From positions 1 through 64,000 of the forward strand of contig JAKPHF010000056.1 of NCBI GenBank assembly GCA_029550525.1: a stretch of 64,000 nucleotides of DNA, written 5' to 3'. Positions within the stretch are counted from its first letter, which is position 1. Each line of letters begins with the position of its first letter. This document shows, in pieces, positions 29,792 through 39,403 of this stretch. Origin of the DNA: Planctomycetota bacterium. Its GTDB lineage: Bacteria; Planctomycetota; Phycisphaerae; UBA1845; PWPN01. The position numbers and the translations under genes were made by a program. A model generated the notes under the pieces. It was not told the DNA's origin, ran no database searches, and saw nothing but the letters and a program-made list of their open reading frames with translations.

Positions 29792-32206
29792 ATGCCCGAG
29801 CAGTCGCACTCGTCCGACATTCCCGAGCCGTCGTCTCCCCTCACACCGGAGACTCCGCCCGATTCCCCCGATGCGGGCGTCCTTCCCGCCGCTGCGGACA
29901 ATCCGGCGGCCGGGCACACGATCGAAATGCTCAACCAGATACTGGCCCGGCTGGAACGAATGGAAGGCGGGCTCTCCGAGCATGAGCAGTGGCTTCGCCG
30001 AATGGAGGAGGAGCAGCAGTCCGGTGCCTCGAAGACGCAGACCGGTCAATCCGACGAGGAACTGCAGCGGCTCGTCGGCTCGCTCACGCTGGAGCGCGAC
30101 CGGGCAATCAAGTCGCTCAACGAGGCCCAACAGCAATTGGGTCGGTATCAGCAGGAACTCGCCGGGCTGCGAAAACAGACTGCCGAACTCCAGGCGCAGC
30201 TGGCCGAGCGGGATCGCGAAATCGCCCAGTTGACCAGCACCTCGGCCAAGGGACTCGAGCGGGCTCGCACCGTACAAACCGAGGCACAGCGAGCCCTGCA
30301 GGCGCAGCAGCAACAGCTCGAGCAGCTTCAGGCCCGTGTGACCGCCGCTCAGGCCCACATCGAACAGCGCGACCGGCGCATTGCCCAACTGCAGACCGCT
30401 CTCGAACATGCCTCGGCCCGGTTCGAAACGCTCACCACAGAGTTGAAAGCCAATGGGAGCGACCCGACCGCCGGCTTGGCCGACCGAGCGTGGGCGCAAT
30501 TCGCCCGCGTCGCCCTGGTTGCCACGTTCTTGTGCGCGCTGGTTTCAGTCGGTCTGACCGGCTGGCTGCATCAGCACAACCTCGCGGGCAAGCTCCACGT
30601 GGCCAGTACCACGCTGTTTTTACCCGGCATCGATGCCCGGACGCTCGCGACCTGTGCGGCTGCCGCGCGGCGCGAGCAGGGAATCGAGGTGATCGGGGAC
30701 TCTAAGCGCGGAACCATCGTGTTGACGCATCGCGGGCCGGATCCCGCCCAGGTCAAGGCTCGCCTCGACGCGCTGGCGACTGAACTGTTGGCCGGCATCA
30801 GCGCCCCCGCGTACGTTTCGACGCCCCAACCGGCCAGTCAGCCGGCGGCCGTCGCCTTGACCAGCCGGATCGCTCAGGCTGACGCCCAACTCGCCGAACT
30901 CGCCGGTACCGAATCGCCGCCTGATGCCGCCAATGCGGTTACGCTGGCGGCGCAATGGCAGGCACTCGCCGACGAGCGGGCGAGCATCGGCGAGAAGCTC
31001 ACCCAATTGCGCGACCAGCTCGCGAGCGCCCAGTCGCAGCCGGCCGGCGTTGACGTCACGGCTGACCAGATCACCCGGGCTCAGGCCGCCGATCCCCATC
31101 TTCGGAGCGAAAGCGAGGCCCTCCAGCAGCGTGAGGAGCAATTGGCGGCCCGCCTGCGTGCCACCATCGACACCGCCGGCCTGCAATTCCAGTCGCTCCA
31201 GCAGGCCCTGACCGAGGCCGACGCGCAGCTCCAGAAAGATCTGCAGGATAATCATCCCGCGGACGTGAACGATCAACTCGTGGCGATCCGCGAGTCGCTC
31301 AAGACGTGGGCCCGGGCCGTGACCGATTTGGACACCGAGTGGAAACGTCAGCGGTCGCTGATGAGCCAGCCGGGCGAGATCGACCTGCTGGCCATCCAGG
31401 CCGCTCTGGAGAAATCGGCCCGCGCGTTCGTGACTGACATCACCGCCGCCAGTGCTGCATTTGTGTCAGCATTGGAAGCTATCGGCCAGGGCCAGGATCA
31501 GACCACCAAGCGGCTGGTGCTGCGCAACACGCTAACCAAGCAATTGACCCCGGCCACCACCGCTCAGCAGACGGTCACCGCCGCCGTGCGCAGCGCCGTG
31601 CTCGCCGACAACGTCGAGCTGACCGCCATCGTGCAGCGGTACGACTCGCTGCGCAAACAGGTGCAGCATCGGAAAAGCCAGATCGCCGCCGCGGTACGAC
31701 AAGCCCGCACATCCGAATTGCAGAAGCAGCAGGCGTTGCACCTGGCCCGGCTCCGAAAGGAGGAGCAGGAACTGTCGAGCCGCGCCGCCCAGATCGATGC
31801 TCAGCTCCTCGAGCTCGGCCGGCAGGCCACGCAGGCCGCCGCGGTCCATGCCGAGCACGCTCGCCGTCTGGCCAACCGGGCCGAACTCGTCGGGCACCAG
31901 GCGTCCGATCTCAAGACGCTCCTCGGTCTGCACGAGGAGTACGCCCGGCGCGTCGCCGCGCTACCCGCTCCGCCTACGCCCAGCTACACGCCGCCCGCCC
32001 TTCTGGCGGGCGAATCGACCGGCCCCGGCTTTGCGTCCGCGGTCCTCCTGGGCGCCGCTCCCGTTCTCATCTGCGCTGCGGTCCTGGCCATGTGCTGGCT
32101 GATCATCTCCTCTCGACGATCGCATCAGACCATCGAGGAGTATGCCCGCACGCTGAAGGAAACCGCCCGCCGAGCCAGCCTCGCCGCCGACGAGCCCCGG
32201 GCATAA
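29792..32206 (+). CDS. large coiled-coil protein with two membrane spans
   Basis: 804 aa. A Pro-rich start is followed by a long Gln/Glu/Ala coiled coil (about residues 40-230), a membrane span (about 237-259), an extracytoplasmic part of ~480 residues that is mostly coiled coil, a second span (about 747-775) and a basic tail. The N-in, two-TM layout with a big coiled-coil loop resembles polysaccharide co-polymerases (Wzz type), but no Wzz motif is clear and the N-terminal cytoplasmic coil is atypical. It starts four bases after the aldo/keto reductase stop codon. Function unknown. Confidence 0.75.
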   Translation: MPEQSHSSDIPEPSSPLTPETPPDSPDAGVLPAAADNPAAGHTIEMLNQILARLERMEGGLSEHEQWLRRMEEEQQSGASKTQTGQSDEELQRLVGSLTLERDRAIKSLNEAQQQLGRYQQELAGLRKQTAELQAQLAERDREIAQLTSTSAKGLERARTVQTEAQRALQAQQQQLEQLQARVTAAQAHIEQRDRRIAQLQTALEHASARFETLTTELKANGSDPTAGLADRAWAQFARVALVATFLCALVSVGLTGWLHQHNLAGKLHVASTTLFLPGIDARTLATCAAAARREQGIEVIGDSKRGTIVLTHRGPDPAQVKARLDALATELLAGISAPAYVSTPQPASQPAAVALTSRIAQADAQLAELAGTESPPDAANAVTLAAQWQALADERASIGEKLTQLRDQLASAQSQPAGVDVTADQITRAQAADPHLRSESEALQQREEQLAARLRATIDTAGLQFQSLQQALTEADAQLQKDLQDNHPADVNDQLVAIRESLKTWARAVTDLDTEWKRQRSLMSQPGEIDLLAIQAALEKSARAFVTDITAASAAFVSALEAIGQGQDQTTKRLVLRNTLTKQLTPATTAQQTVTAAVRSAVLADNVELTAIVQRYDSLRKQVQHRKSQIAAAVRQARTSELQKQQALHLARLRKEEQELSSRAAQIDAQLLELGRQATQAAAVHAEHARRLANRAELVGHQASDLKTLLGLHEEYARRVAALPAPPTPSYTPPALLAGESTGPGFASAVLLGAAPVLICAAVLAMCWLIISSRRSHQTIEEYARTLKETARRASLAADEPRA

Positions 32207-32341
32207 CGCCGTTTCCGGTTCGCCGCCCCAACGAGCGGCGGGGCCTGCCCCTGCCGTCCCATTCCCTCGTCAGTTCGCCTTCCTCTCGCAAGATTCATAG
32301 CGCGTGCACTCGTTCGCGTGGGCGACCGGGCCCCGTAACTG

Positions 32342-32401
32342 AGTCCGCCGGGACAAGCCCGGCGGCTCTGATACCCCAAGCCCCAGGCCTCAGCCCCCAG
32401 C
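32342..32401. repeat. hairpin plus heptad array (CCCCARN words)
   Basis: GTCCGCCGGGACAAGCCCGG (from about 32344) is a palindrome related to the one at 13593. Four units follow in phase at 32374-32401: CCCCAAG, CCCCAGG, CCTCAGC, CCCCAGC. They belong to the word family at 8849-8876. Confidence 0.75.
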
Positions 32402-32483
32402 GAAGCGTGGCACGATCCGCCACGGACGAGTAACATGCGCCTTCGGTTATCCGCTTGTCCTATCTCTTACCGGCAGGTGACGC

Positions 32484-34412
32484 ATGCGTGGGATCTCGGC
32501 TTGGATGACGTTGTGGGTGGCGTGGGTTGGCACGGCGGCCGCGGCTACCGAGGACCTTGGTAACGGATTTCTGCACCATGGCGTGGCCACGCCGGTCAGC
32601 AACCATCGCGGGATCGTGGCCACGGTGGACGGCCAGGGCCGCAATGTCGTACTCGTCTGGCTGTTCGATCACCGCGGCGGCTACGCCCTGCTGCTCATCG
32701 ACGCCGAGACCGGCAAGAGCGAAGAGTACCCCATGCCTTTTCCGCCCGGCGGAGACTGCCCCTACGCTTCAATCCTCTCCAGCGGCAACAAGTTCTACAC
32801 CCATTTCAACAGCCACTTCTGCGAGTTCGACCCGGTCAAGCGAGCGTTCACGTTCCATCACAAGACCGTCCCGCAGATGGCCATGGGCATGACCGAGGAC
32901 GACGACGGCCGCATCTGGCTCGTGAGCTATCCGCAAAGCGGCGTGGCCTCGTTCGACCCCACGACGCGCGAGTTCAAAGACTACGGCCATGTGCATACGG
33001 AGAACTGGAACCAGTACCAGCGGCACGTCGCGGCCGACGATGCGGGCTGGATCTACTTTGCCGTAGGCAGCACGGCCAGCCATCTGCTGGCTTTCGATCC
33101 GGCCAGCGGCAAGGCTTCGCCCATGATCCCGCAGAGCGAGCGGCTGCCGGGAGTGGCGGGTGAGGTCGTCCGCGATCTGAACGGAAAGGTCTACGGTACA
33201 CCCGGCGGAACCGACAATTGGTACGAACTGTACCGTGGCCAGGCTCGCAAGATCGGCCCGCGTCCGAACATCCAACCCAAGCCGATCATCACGGCCAGCC
33301 AGTCGCTGTTTCATCGCGAGTTTCCCGACGGCCGCCGCATCGTCAGCTGCGACCTGGGCGAGCGTGTTCTTATCGTCGAGGATCCCAAGAGCGGCCAGAA
33401 GCGCCGACTTTCGTTCGACTATCACAGCGAGGGAGCACACGTGCTGGGCCTGGCCGTCGCCCCGGACGAGACCATCTGCGGCGGAACCGCGTTTCCCATG
33501 CGATTCTTCAGCTACAACCCGCGAACCGATCGGTGGGTCAACCGCGCCTCCTACGGCCAGTGGAACACCGTCGTCCGCCAGGCCGACCGGTTCTTCGTGG
33601 GTGGCTACACGCAGGGCTTCCTGCTCGAGTGGGATCCCGCCCGCGAGTGGGTCGCGACCGTGAAAGACGATCCCGCATGCAATCCGCGCTTCCTCACGTC
33701 GTGCTCGCCGGACATCTATCGCCCGCACGCGCTACTCGCGCTGAGTGACGGCAGCCAGGTCATTCTGGCCGGCACACCGGGCTACGGCTACACGGGAGGC
33801 GGCCTGCTGTTCTGGGATCGCAAGCAGTCGAAGCCCACATTGCTCAAGCATACGGACCTGATTCCACAGCACTCGACCATGAGCATGGTCGCCCTGCCCG
33901 GCGGCAAGCTTCTGGCCGGCACGACCACGGGTGCGGGAACCGGCGGCGAACGCAAGGCGGAGCTCGCAGAATTGTACGTGCTTGATCTGGCCAGCCGAAA
34001 GATCGAGTGGCATGAGCCGGTGCTGCCCGGCGTCCAAACCTACGCAGATTTGCATGTCACCACGGATGGACGGGTCTACGGCGTGGCCGACTACAACCGG
34101 TTTTTCGTGTTCGACCCGGCCACTCGCAAGGTTATCCACGAACAGACCGCGCCCGGCGAATGGGGCCGTACCTGCACCGCCCAGGCACCACGAACGTTCG
34201 TGGCCGGCCCGAAAGGCGATGTCTACGTGCTTTTCACGAAAGGAATCGTGGGCGTGCAGCCCGACACGTTCGAACTCGTGATGGTCGCTGAATCACCTGT
34301 GCCGATCAATGCCGGCGGCGACTACCTGGACGGCCGAATCTATTTCGCGTCCGGTTCGCACGTGTACAGCTACCGGCTACCCGCCCCCACGGGCCCGCAA
34401 CGACCCCAGTAG
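32484..34412 (+). CDS. secreted beta-propeller protein
   Basis: 642 aa with a signal peptide (cleaved near AAA, about residue 21). Repeated blades carry short motifs such as IWLVSYPQSGVASFDPTTRE, LLAFDPASGKA and FVFDPATRKVI, a YVTN/SMP-30-like propeller pattern of about seven blades. No catalytic signature is visible; such proteins often bind or process carbohydrates or act as scaffolds. ATG 32484 follows GGCAGGTGA. It is followed by a composite palindromic repeat and the convergent dnaB. Confidence 0.75.
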   Translation: MRGISAWMTLWVAWVGTAAAATEDLGNGFLHHGVATPVSNHRGIVATVDGQGRNVVLVWLFDHRGGYALLLIDAETGKSEEYPMPFPPGGDCPYASILSSGNKFYTHFNSHFCEFDPVKRAFTFHHKTVPQMAMGMTEDDDGRIWLVSYPQSGVASFDPTTREFKDYGHVHTENWNQYQRHVAADDAGWIYFAVGSTASHLLAFDPASGKASPMIPQSERLPGVAGEVVRDLNGKVYGTPGGTDNWYELYRGQARKIGPRPNIQPKPIITASQSLFHREFPDGRRIVSCDLGERVLIVEDPKSGQKRRLSFDYHSEGAHVLGLAVAPDETICGGTAFPMRFFSYNPRTDRWVNRASYGQWNTVVRQADRFFVGGYTQGFLLEWDPAREWVATVKDDPACNPRFLTSCSPDIYRPHALLALSDGSQVILAGTPGYGYTGGGLLFWDRKQSKPTLLKHTDLIPQHSTMSMVALPGGKLLAGTTTGAGTGGERKAELAELYVLDLASRKIEWHEPVLPGVQTYADLHVTTDGRVYGVADYNRFFVFDPATRKVIHEQTAPGEWGRTCTAQAPRTFVAGPKGDVYVLFTKGIVGVQPDTFELVMVAESPVPINAGGDYLDGRIYFASGSHVYSYRLPAPTGPQRPQ

Positions 34413-34443
34413 CATCCGCTCACCACGGATAACGGATGCAGTC

Positions 34444-34580
34444 AGCTGTCAGCTGCCAGCTCTCAGCCATGAGCCAGACGGTACGTGTTTAGCGTGCGGC
34501 ACCTTCTCGCCGATCTCGCACGCTAAGCACGTGCGCCAGATGTCTGGCTCATAGCTCATAGCCCACAGCTCACAGCTATG
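34444..34580. repeat. ~140-bp palindrome with heptad arms and a 16/18 hairpin core
   Basis: The left arm (34444-34478) has AGCTNNC heptads, the right arm (34540-34580) the inverse; both arms reach an inner ATGAGCCAGA sequence. Between them GTACGTGTTTAGCGTGCG (34481-34498) pairs with 34517-34534 at 16 of 18 positions. It separates two convergent genes and ends two bases before the dnaB stop codon. Confidence 0.85.
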
Positions 34581-34581
34581 T

Positions 34582-36129
34582 TCAGAAGGGAGCGGCGTCG
34601 TCGCCGGGGTCCGGCCGGCCGCAGCCGGGGCCGTCGGCGTTGTACATGGGCGTGGGCAGCGCCGGCTCGGCCTGGACGGCGTAGTCGGGCACGAAGCCGC
34701 CCGCGTTGGGTGCGTAGTTGTCGAAACGGGTGTAACGGTTGTTGAAGAACAAGCGAACGATGCCCGTCGGACCGTTACGCTGCTTGTCCACGATGATCTC
34801 GGACACGCCGCGCAGTTCCTCCGGGCAGTTCTCCTTCTTGTAGTACTCCTCACGGTGGAGCAGGATGATCACGTCGGCGTCCTGCTCGATGGCGCCCGAT
34901 TCGCGCAGGTCGCTCATGCGCGGCCGATTATCCGTGCGCCCTTCCGGATTACGGTTCAACTGGGCCAGCACCACCACCGGGATGTTCAACTCACGAGCCA
35001 GAGCCTTGATGCCGCGGCTGATCTGCGACACTTCCTGCTGACGGCTCTCCTGACGCCCCGGACAGCTCATGAGCTGCAGGTAGTCGATGAAAATCACCTG
35101 GATGCCGAAGCGCGCCTTGAGCCGTCGCGACTTGGCCCGCAGTTCGAGCACGCTCATGCCCGGTGTGTCGTCGATGAACAACTGCACGTCCGCCAGTTGA
35201 CCGCACGCCTCGTGCAGGGCCGCCACCTCGGCGTCAGACATCATGCCGCGGCGGAACTTGTGTGAGTCGATCCGCGCCCGCGAACACAGCAGACGCTGAA
35301 CGACCGAACGGCGGCTCATCTCCATGGAGAAGAACGCGGCCGGCCGACCTTGGACCGCGGCGACGTGCTCGGCGATGGTCAGGCCGAACGCCGTCTTGCC
35401 CATGCTCGGGCGCGCCGCCACGACCAGCATTTCGCCCGGCTGCATCCCGCTCAGCATGTCGTCCAGCTCGATGAACCCCGTGGGCACGCCCGTGATGTAA
35501 TGCCCGTCGCGCGACTCGATCAGCTGGAAGATCTCTTCCAGGCTGTCGCGAATCGGCGTCGCCTGATCGGCAATCCGCTGATCGGTGACGTTGAACAGGA
35601 TCTGTTCCGCCCGGTCGAGGATCAGGCGGGCTTCTTCCTGCTGGTTGTACGCTTCCTCGATGATCGTCCCGCCGGCGAGGATCAAGTCACGCAACATGGC
35701 CTTGTCGCGGACCAGGCGGGCGTAGTGCTCGGCGTGAAGATGCGACGGGACCGACTCGGCCAGTTCGGCGAGATACTCGACGCCGCCCACTTCCTGAAGC
35801 AGACCCAGGCGGTCCAGTTCGTTGCGCAGCGTGACAATGTCGATGGGGTCGCCCCGGTCGTACATATCGACCAGGACTTCGAACAGCCGGCGGTGATCCG
35901 GCCGGTAAAAACGATCGGATTCGTTGCGGTGGATGATCGGCAGAACGTCGCCGATCGCGTCACGGCTCAGCATCATCGAACCGAGCAGGCTCATCTCCGC
36001 CTCGATGTCCTGAGGCGGAACCCGGTCGGTTCGAAGGATCGCAGGGCGGGTCGAGCTGCGCGACCCGCCCCGATCACCATGGTTGTCAGAGGTCCGTCTC
36101 GAGGGCGTCAACCCCGGCTCCGTAGCCAT
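34582..36129 (-). CDS. dnaB: replicative DNA helicase DnaB
   Basis: 515 aa hexameric helicase that opens the replication fork. The N-terminal domain starts at RVPPQDIEAEMSLLGSMML (about residue 37). The RecA-like C-domain has Walker A RPSMGKTA, Walker B VIFIDYLQLM, and QISRGIKALARELNIPVVVL, LRESGAIEQDADVIILLHR. The C-terminal tail is Pro/Asp-rich. The 5' end overlaps rplI by 44 bases, so translation is probably coupled. It is the last gene of the glmU-to-dnaB operon. Confidence 0.97.
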   Translation of the reverse strand: MATEPGLTPSRRTSDNHGDRGGSRSSTRPAILRTDRVPPQDIEAEMSLLGSMMLSRDAIGDVLPIIHRNESDRFYRPDHRRLFEVLVDMYDRGDPIDIVTLRNELDRLGLLQEVGGVEYLAELAESVPSHLHAEHYARLVRDKAMLRDLILAGGTIIEEAYNQQEEARLILDRAEQILFNVTDQRIADQATPIRDSLEEIFQLIESRDGHYITGVPTGFIELDDMLSGMQPGEMLVVAARPSMGKTAFGLTIAEHVAAVQGRPAAFFSMEMSRRSVVQRLLCSRARIDSHKFRRGMMSDAEVAALHEACGQLADVQLFIDDTPGMSVLELRAKSRRLKARFGIQVIFIDYLQLMSCPGRQESRQQEVSQISRGIKALARELNIPVVVLAQLNRNPEGRTDNRPRMSDLRESGAIEQDADVIILLHREEYYKKENCPEELRGVSEIIVDKQRNGPTGIVRLFFNNRYTRFDNYAPNAGGFVPDYAVQAEPALPTPMYNADGPGCGRPDPGDDAAPF

Positions 36130-36661
36130 ACTGCTCCGCCTCCCTGCGTCGCTTCTCGCGAGCTTCCTCGCGTTCCCTCTCCTTGCGGGCTTCTTCCTCT
36201 TCGGCTTCGTCGGCGGCGGTCTCGCGCACCACCCACACCTTCACCTCCACACGCAGGTCGTCGGCGAAGACCACCGGCACGGTCAACGAATCCAGCCGGC
36301 GGATGGGCTCGTGCAACTGGACCTGCTTGGGATCGACCTGATGCCCCTCGTCGCGGAGGGCGGCGGCGATTTCCCGCGGTCCCACCGAACCGTACAGATG
36401 CCCGTCCTCGTTGCACGCCGCGGCGATGGTCACCTCGACGTCGCGCATGCGGGCCGCCTGGCTTTCCAACTGGAGGCGCCGCTGCTTGCGTTCCTCTTCG
36501 GCCAGCCGCTTGTCCTCTTCAATCGCCTTCATGTTGGCCTGCGTGGGGAGCACGGCCAGGTGCTGGGGCAGCAGGTAGTTGCGGGCGTAGCCTTCGGTCA
36601 CTTCCACCACATCACCCGCCAGGCCCACCTTCGGAATATCGCGTCGCAGCAACAGCTTCAT
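36086..36661 (-). CDS. rplI: 50S ribosomal protein bL9
   Basis: 191 aa. The N-domain starts MKLLLRRDIPKVGLAGDVVE and VTEGYARNYLLP, typical of bL9, followed by the long connecting helix and a C-domain (DGHLYGSVGPREIAAAL). It carries a highly charged Glu/Arg tail of ~35 residues beyond the usual ~150. It binds 23S rRNA near the L1 stalk. It overlaps dnaB downstream. Confidence 0.96.
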   Translation of the reverse strand: MKLLLRRDIPKVGLAGDVVEVTEGYARNYLLPQHLAVLPTQANMKAIEEDKRLAEEERKQRRLQLESQAARMRDVEVTIAAACNEDGHLYGSVGPREIAAALRDEGHQVDPKQVQLHEPIRRLDSLTVPVVFADDLRVEVKVWVVRETAADEAEEEEARKEREREEAREKRRREAEQYGYGAGVDALETDL

Positions 36662-36924
36662 CTTTAATCACCTCGGTTGACAGCGTTCTTTTTATACCAT
36701 CTGGGGCGACGCGTTTCACGCGAGTTTTCGCCCTCGGCTTCGTTGTTCCGTCAACGGCTCGCTGGACCGTCGAGATCTCACATTGGCCACGGATATCACA
36801 ACTTCTGTCCGGGCGAGCCGTTGAGTTTTCTTGATGGCGGCCCTCCCGGCCGGTTGCGAGCCGTTCCCTCACACCCGGCGCAAACGGGCCGGCAACTCGT
36901 TCCCTCACGACGCACGGTCGTGAA
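36662..36924. other. 263-base gap where rpsR is normally found
   Basis: In many bacteria rpsR (bS18) lies between ssb and rplI. None of the reading frames here encodes the bS18 signature (a basic protein with a TGxCxKHQR-type motif). The interval is GC-rich and otherwise without features. Confidence 0.6.
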
Positions 36925-37383
36925 TCAGAACGGGATGTCCGCGTCGGTCGGCGGAGGCATATCGTCCAGGGGTGGCGGCGCGTCGGGCTCCTGGCCTCGA
37001 GGCGCTCCCCCGGGCTGGGACCGGTAACCGCCGCCTCCTCCGCCGCCGCCTGCGCCTCCGTCGATGAACGAAAACGACTCGAGCACGACTTCCAGCTTGT
37101 TGCGCTTCTGGCCTTCCTTGCTGGTCCACTCCCGGTAACGCAGACGGCCCTCGATGAGAATGGGCCTGCCCTTGCGGAAGTACTGATTGATCACCTCCGC
37201 CTGCCGGCCGTATGCCGCCACATCCACGTAGCACACCTCATCCCGCTGGTTCCCGTCCTTGTCACGAAAGCGACGGTTCACGGCCAACCCCATGTCGCAC
37301 ACCGCCGTGTTCGACGGCGTGTACGACAGTTGCGGATCGCGCGTCAGATTTCCCGCGAGAATCACCCGATTGAAACTGGCCAT
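36925..37383 (-). CDS. ssb: single-stranded DNA-binding protein
   Basis: 152 aa. OB-fold seen in MASFNRVILAGNLTRDPQLS and YVDVAAYGRQAEVINQYFRKG, with a Gly-rich linker and the acidic tail ending DADIPF that recruits replication and repair proteins. Standard length. It lies between rpsF (51 bases upstream) and the rpsR-less gap. Confidence 0.96.
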   Translation of the reverse strand: MASFNRVILAGNLTRDPQLSYTPSNTAVCDMGLAVNRRFRDKDGNQRDEVCYVDVAAYGRQAEVINQYFRKGRPILIEGRLRYREWTSKEGQKRNKLEVVLESFSFIDGGAGGGGGGGGYRSQPGGAPRGQEPDAPPPLDDMPPPTDADIPF

Positions 37384-37434
37384 GAGTTATGCCTCCGGGT
37401 CGTCATGCAGCCGGGTCGCCACGCCTGCGGGCGG

Positions 37435-37893
37435 TTATGCCTCGGGTTCGCTCTCCACCGTCTCGACGGCGGCGGGCCGGTCTTCCTCGCGCCGACGCTC
37501 CCGCCGACGCCCCGCGTCGCCGCCCTCGTCCTCGGCCGGCTCACCCGCGGACTTCTGCTGCTCGATCCGCGTGGCCGAGGCCGCTTCCTTCATTTCCTCC
37601 TCGGTCATGTCGTCGTCCAACCGCAGAATCAGGCATCGCAACGCCGACTCCGACAGGTTGACGTCCCGCTCGATCCCGGCGATCCGCGACGGATCGGCCT
37701 TGAAATACGTCAGGGCGTACACGCCACGCTTCCGCCCCTTGATTTCGTAGGCCAGACGCCGCTCGTCCCACCGGCTGCAGGCCACCACCTGGGCCTCCGC
37801 CCGCTCCAGGATGCGGTACACTTCCTTCTGCACGCTCTCCCAGTCGGTCAGAACGCCGGGATCAAACAGAAACATTCCTTCGTAGTTATTCAA
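37435..37893 (-). CDS. rpsF: 30S ribosomal protein bS6
   Basis: 152 aa. bS6 core from MNNYEGMFLFDPGVLTD to RRLAYEIKGRKRGVYALTYF, about the first 100 residues; an acidic/basic Glu/Arg-rich tail of ~50 residues follows. bS6 pairs with bS18 on the 30S platform, yet the bS18 gene is not in this operon. Confidence 0.95.
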   Translation of the reverse strand: MNNYEGMFLFDPGVLTDWESVQKEVYRILERAEAQVVACSRWDERRLAYEIKGRKRGVYALTYFKADPSRIAGIERDVNLSESALRCLILRLDDDMTEEEMKEAASATRIEQQKSAGEPAEDEGGDAGRRRERRREEDRPAAVETVESEPEA

Positions 37894-38053
37894 GATCAGT
37901 ACCTCCGCAACATTGCCGGAACGCTCGCATACTCGTTGTCGCTCACATCGCCGTTCGCATTCGCTTGTGGCTGTGCGTTATTCGCCTGTTCCACGTGGTT
38001 CGCTGGTCCGACGCGCGTCCGTTCGACTCGCACGGCGAACGCCGCTTCGCCGC

Positions 38054-38638
38054 CTACTCCGGCTTGGAGTCCGGCTCGCCGGACCGGTTGAACTTCGTCA
38101 TGGCCAGATCCGGACCTTCCGTGACCCAGCACTCGACGGCATCGGCCGCCGTCCGCACCGCCCGCGATATCACCGGGCCCTCTTCCGCATTGAAAGTGCC
38201 CAGTACGTGACTCACCATCCGATCGCCGCCGACCTGGCCGATGCCAATCCGCAGCCGGCAGAATTCGTCGGTGCCCAACTGCTGAATCACGCTGGCCAGG
38301 CCGTTGTGCCCGCCCGCCGAGCCCTTCTGCCGAATCCGCAGCCGCCCGACGGGCAGGGCCAGGTCGTCCAGGATCACCAGAAGATCCGCGGTGGCGATCT
38401 TCAGGAAACTCGTCGCCTCGCGCACCGAGGTGCCACTGAGGTTCATGTACGTCTGCGGTTCGAGGAGCAACACGCGTTCCTGCCGGATGCAGCCGTCGGC
38501 CAGCAGACCGCTGAACTGACGGCGGGCCTTGCCGTAGCCCCACCGGCGGGCCAACTCCTCGACCACCAGGAACCCGACGTTGTGACGCGTCTTCTCGTAC
38601 TTGCTGCCCGGATTGCCCAGGCCGACGACGAGTTTCAT
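38054..38638 (-). CDS. pth: peptidyl-tRNA hydrolase
   Basis: 194 aa, normal length. Signature motifs: MKLVVGLGNPGSKYEKTRHN (catalytic His in TRHNVG), YMNLSG, and GSAGGHNGLASV. It releases tRNA from aborted peptides. It lies 38 bases after rplY in the translation-linked operon. Confidence 0.96.
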   Translation of the reverse strand: MKLVVGLGNPGSKYEKTRHNVGFLVVEELARRWGYGKARRQFSGLLADGCIRQERVLLLEPQTYMNLSGTSVREATSFLKIATADLLVILDDLALPVGRLRIRQKGSAGGHNGLASVIQQLGTDEFCRLRIGIGQVGGDRMVSHVLGTFNAEEGPVISRAVRTAADAVECWVTEGPDLAMTKFNRSGEPDSKPE

Positions 38639-38676
38639 GGCCCGTACTCACCTGTCGGTCCCGCTGAGGGAGAGCC

Positions 38677-39312
38677 TCACTCCTCGGTTTCCGTCTCCTC
38701 CTTCTTGCGGGTGATGATCTCGGGCTCGGCCGCCTCTTCGCCTTCGGCCTCCGGCGCCTCGACCTCGGCCTTCTTGGTCCGCACCGAGCAGACGATCGCC
38801 TCGGGCGGGCTCACCGCCGTGACGTTCGGCGGCAGTTGCAGATCGCGCACGTGCAGCGACTGGCCCAGCCGCAGATCGGTGATCATGACGCGGATCGAAT
38901 CCGGAATCTCCGTGGCCAGACACTCGATCTCGATGTCCACCATGTCGTGCTCGAGCACGCCACCTTCGTTGACACCCACCGGCGTGCCCTTGAACTCCAG
39001 CGGCACGCTCACCGTCACGCGCTCGTCGCGAGCCACTCGAACGAAGTCCACGTGCACCGGCTCGGTGCCCAGGTGCGCGTATTGCACGTCCTTGATCAGG
39101 GCAGCCTGCGTGCTGCCGTCCAGATCCAGCTCGACCAGATGCGCTCCGTGCTCCAGCAGCAGGTTCAGGTCATGCGCATCCACGACCACCGGCTGCGGCG
39201 CCTGCTGATGCCCGTACAAAATGCCCGGCAGCTTGCCGGCCTTGCGCAGACGCCGGGCTGCCCGGCTGCCGGCGGCCTGTCGGTTGTCCGCCCGAAGTTT
39301 CGCGATTTCCAT
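38677..39312 (-). CDS. rplY: 50S ribosomal protein bL25 (Ctc form)
   Basis: 211 aa from ATG 39312 (AAGGAG upstream). The N-domain binds 5S rRNA: LRKAGKLPGILYGH. The C-terminal TL5/CTC domain follows, with the conserved VPLEFKGTPVGVNEGGVLEH segment. An acidic tail of ~35 residues closes the protein. The order prs-rplY-pth is widely conserved. Confidence 0.93.
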   Translation of the reverse strand: MEIAKLRADNRQAAGSRAARRLRKAGKLPGILYGHQQAPQPVVVDAHDLNLLLEHGAHLVELDLDGSTQAALIKDVQYAHLGTEPVHVDFVRVARDERVTVSVPLEFKGTPVGVNEGGVLEHDMVDIEIECLATEIPDSIRVMITDLRLGQSLHVRDLQLPPNVTAVSPPEAIVCSVRTKKAEVEAPEAEGEEAAEPEIITRKKEETETEE

Positions 39313-39403
39313 CCTCGGCCACTCCTTACAAAGTTGCAGGCTCAGCCGGCGGTCGGTGCGGCGAGCCTCTTCGTGCCCGCCGACGCCGCGGCCGCCTTCT
39401 TTC

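Noticed and set aside
36612..36908. 98-codon minus-strand frame in the ssb-rplI gap considered as rpsR
   Set aside because: Basic stretch TKPRAKTRVKRVAPDGIKRT is not bS18-like, and the frame overlaps the rplI start.
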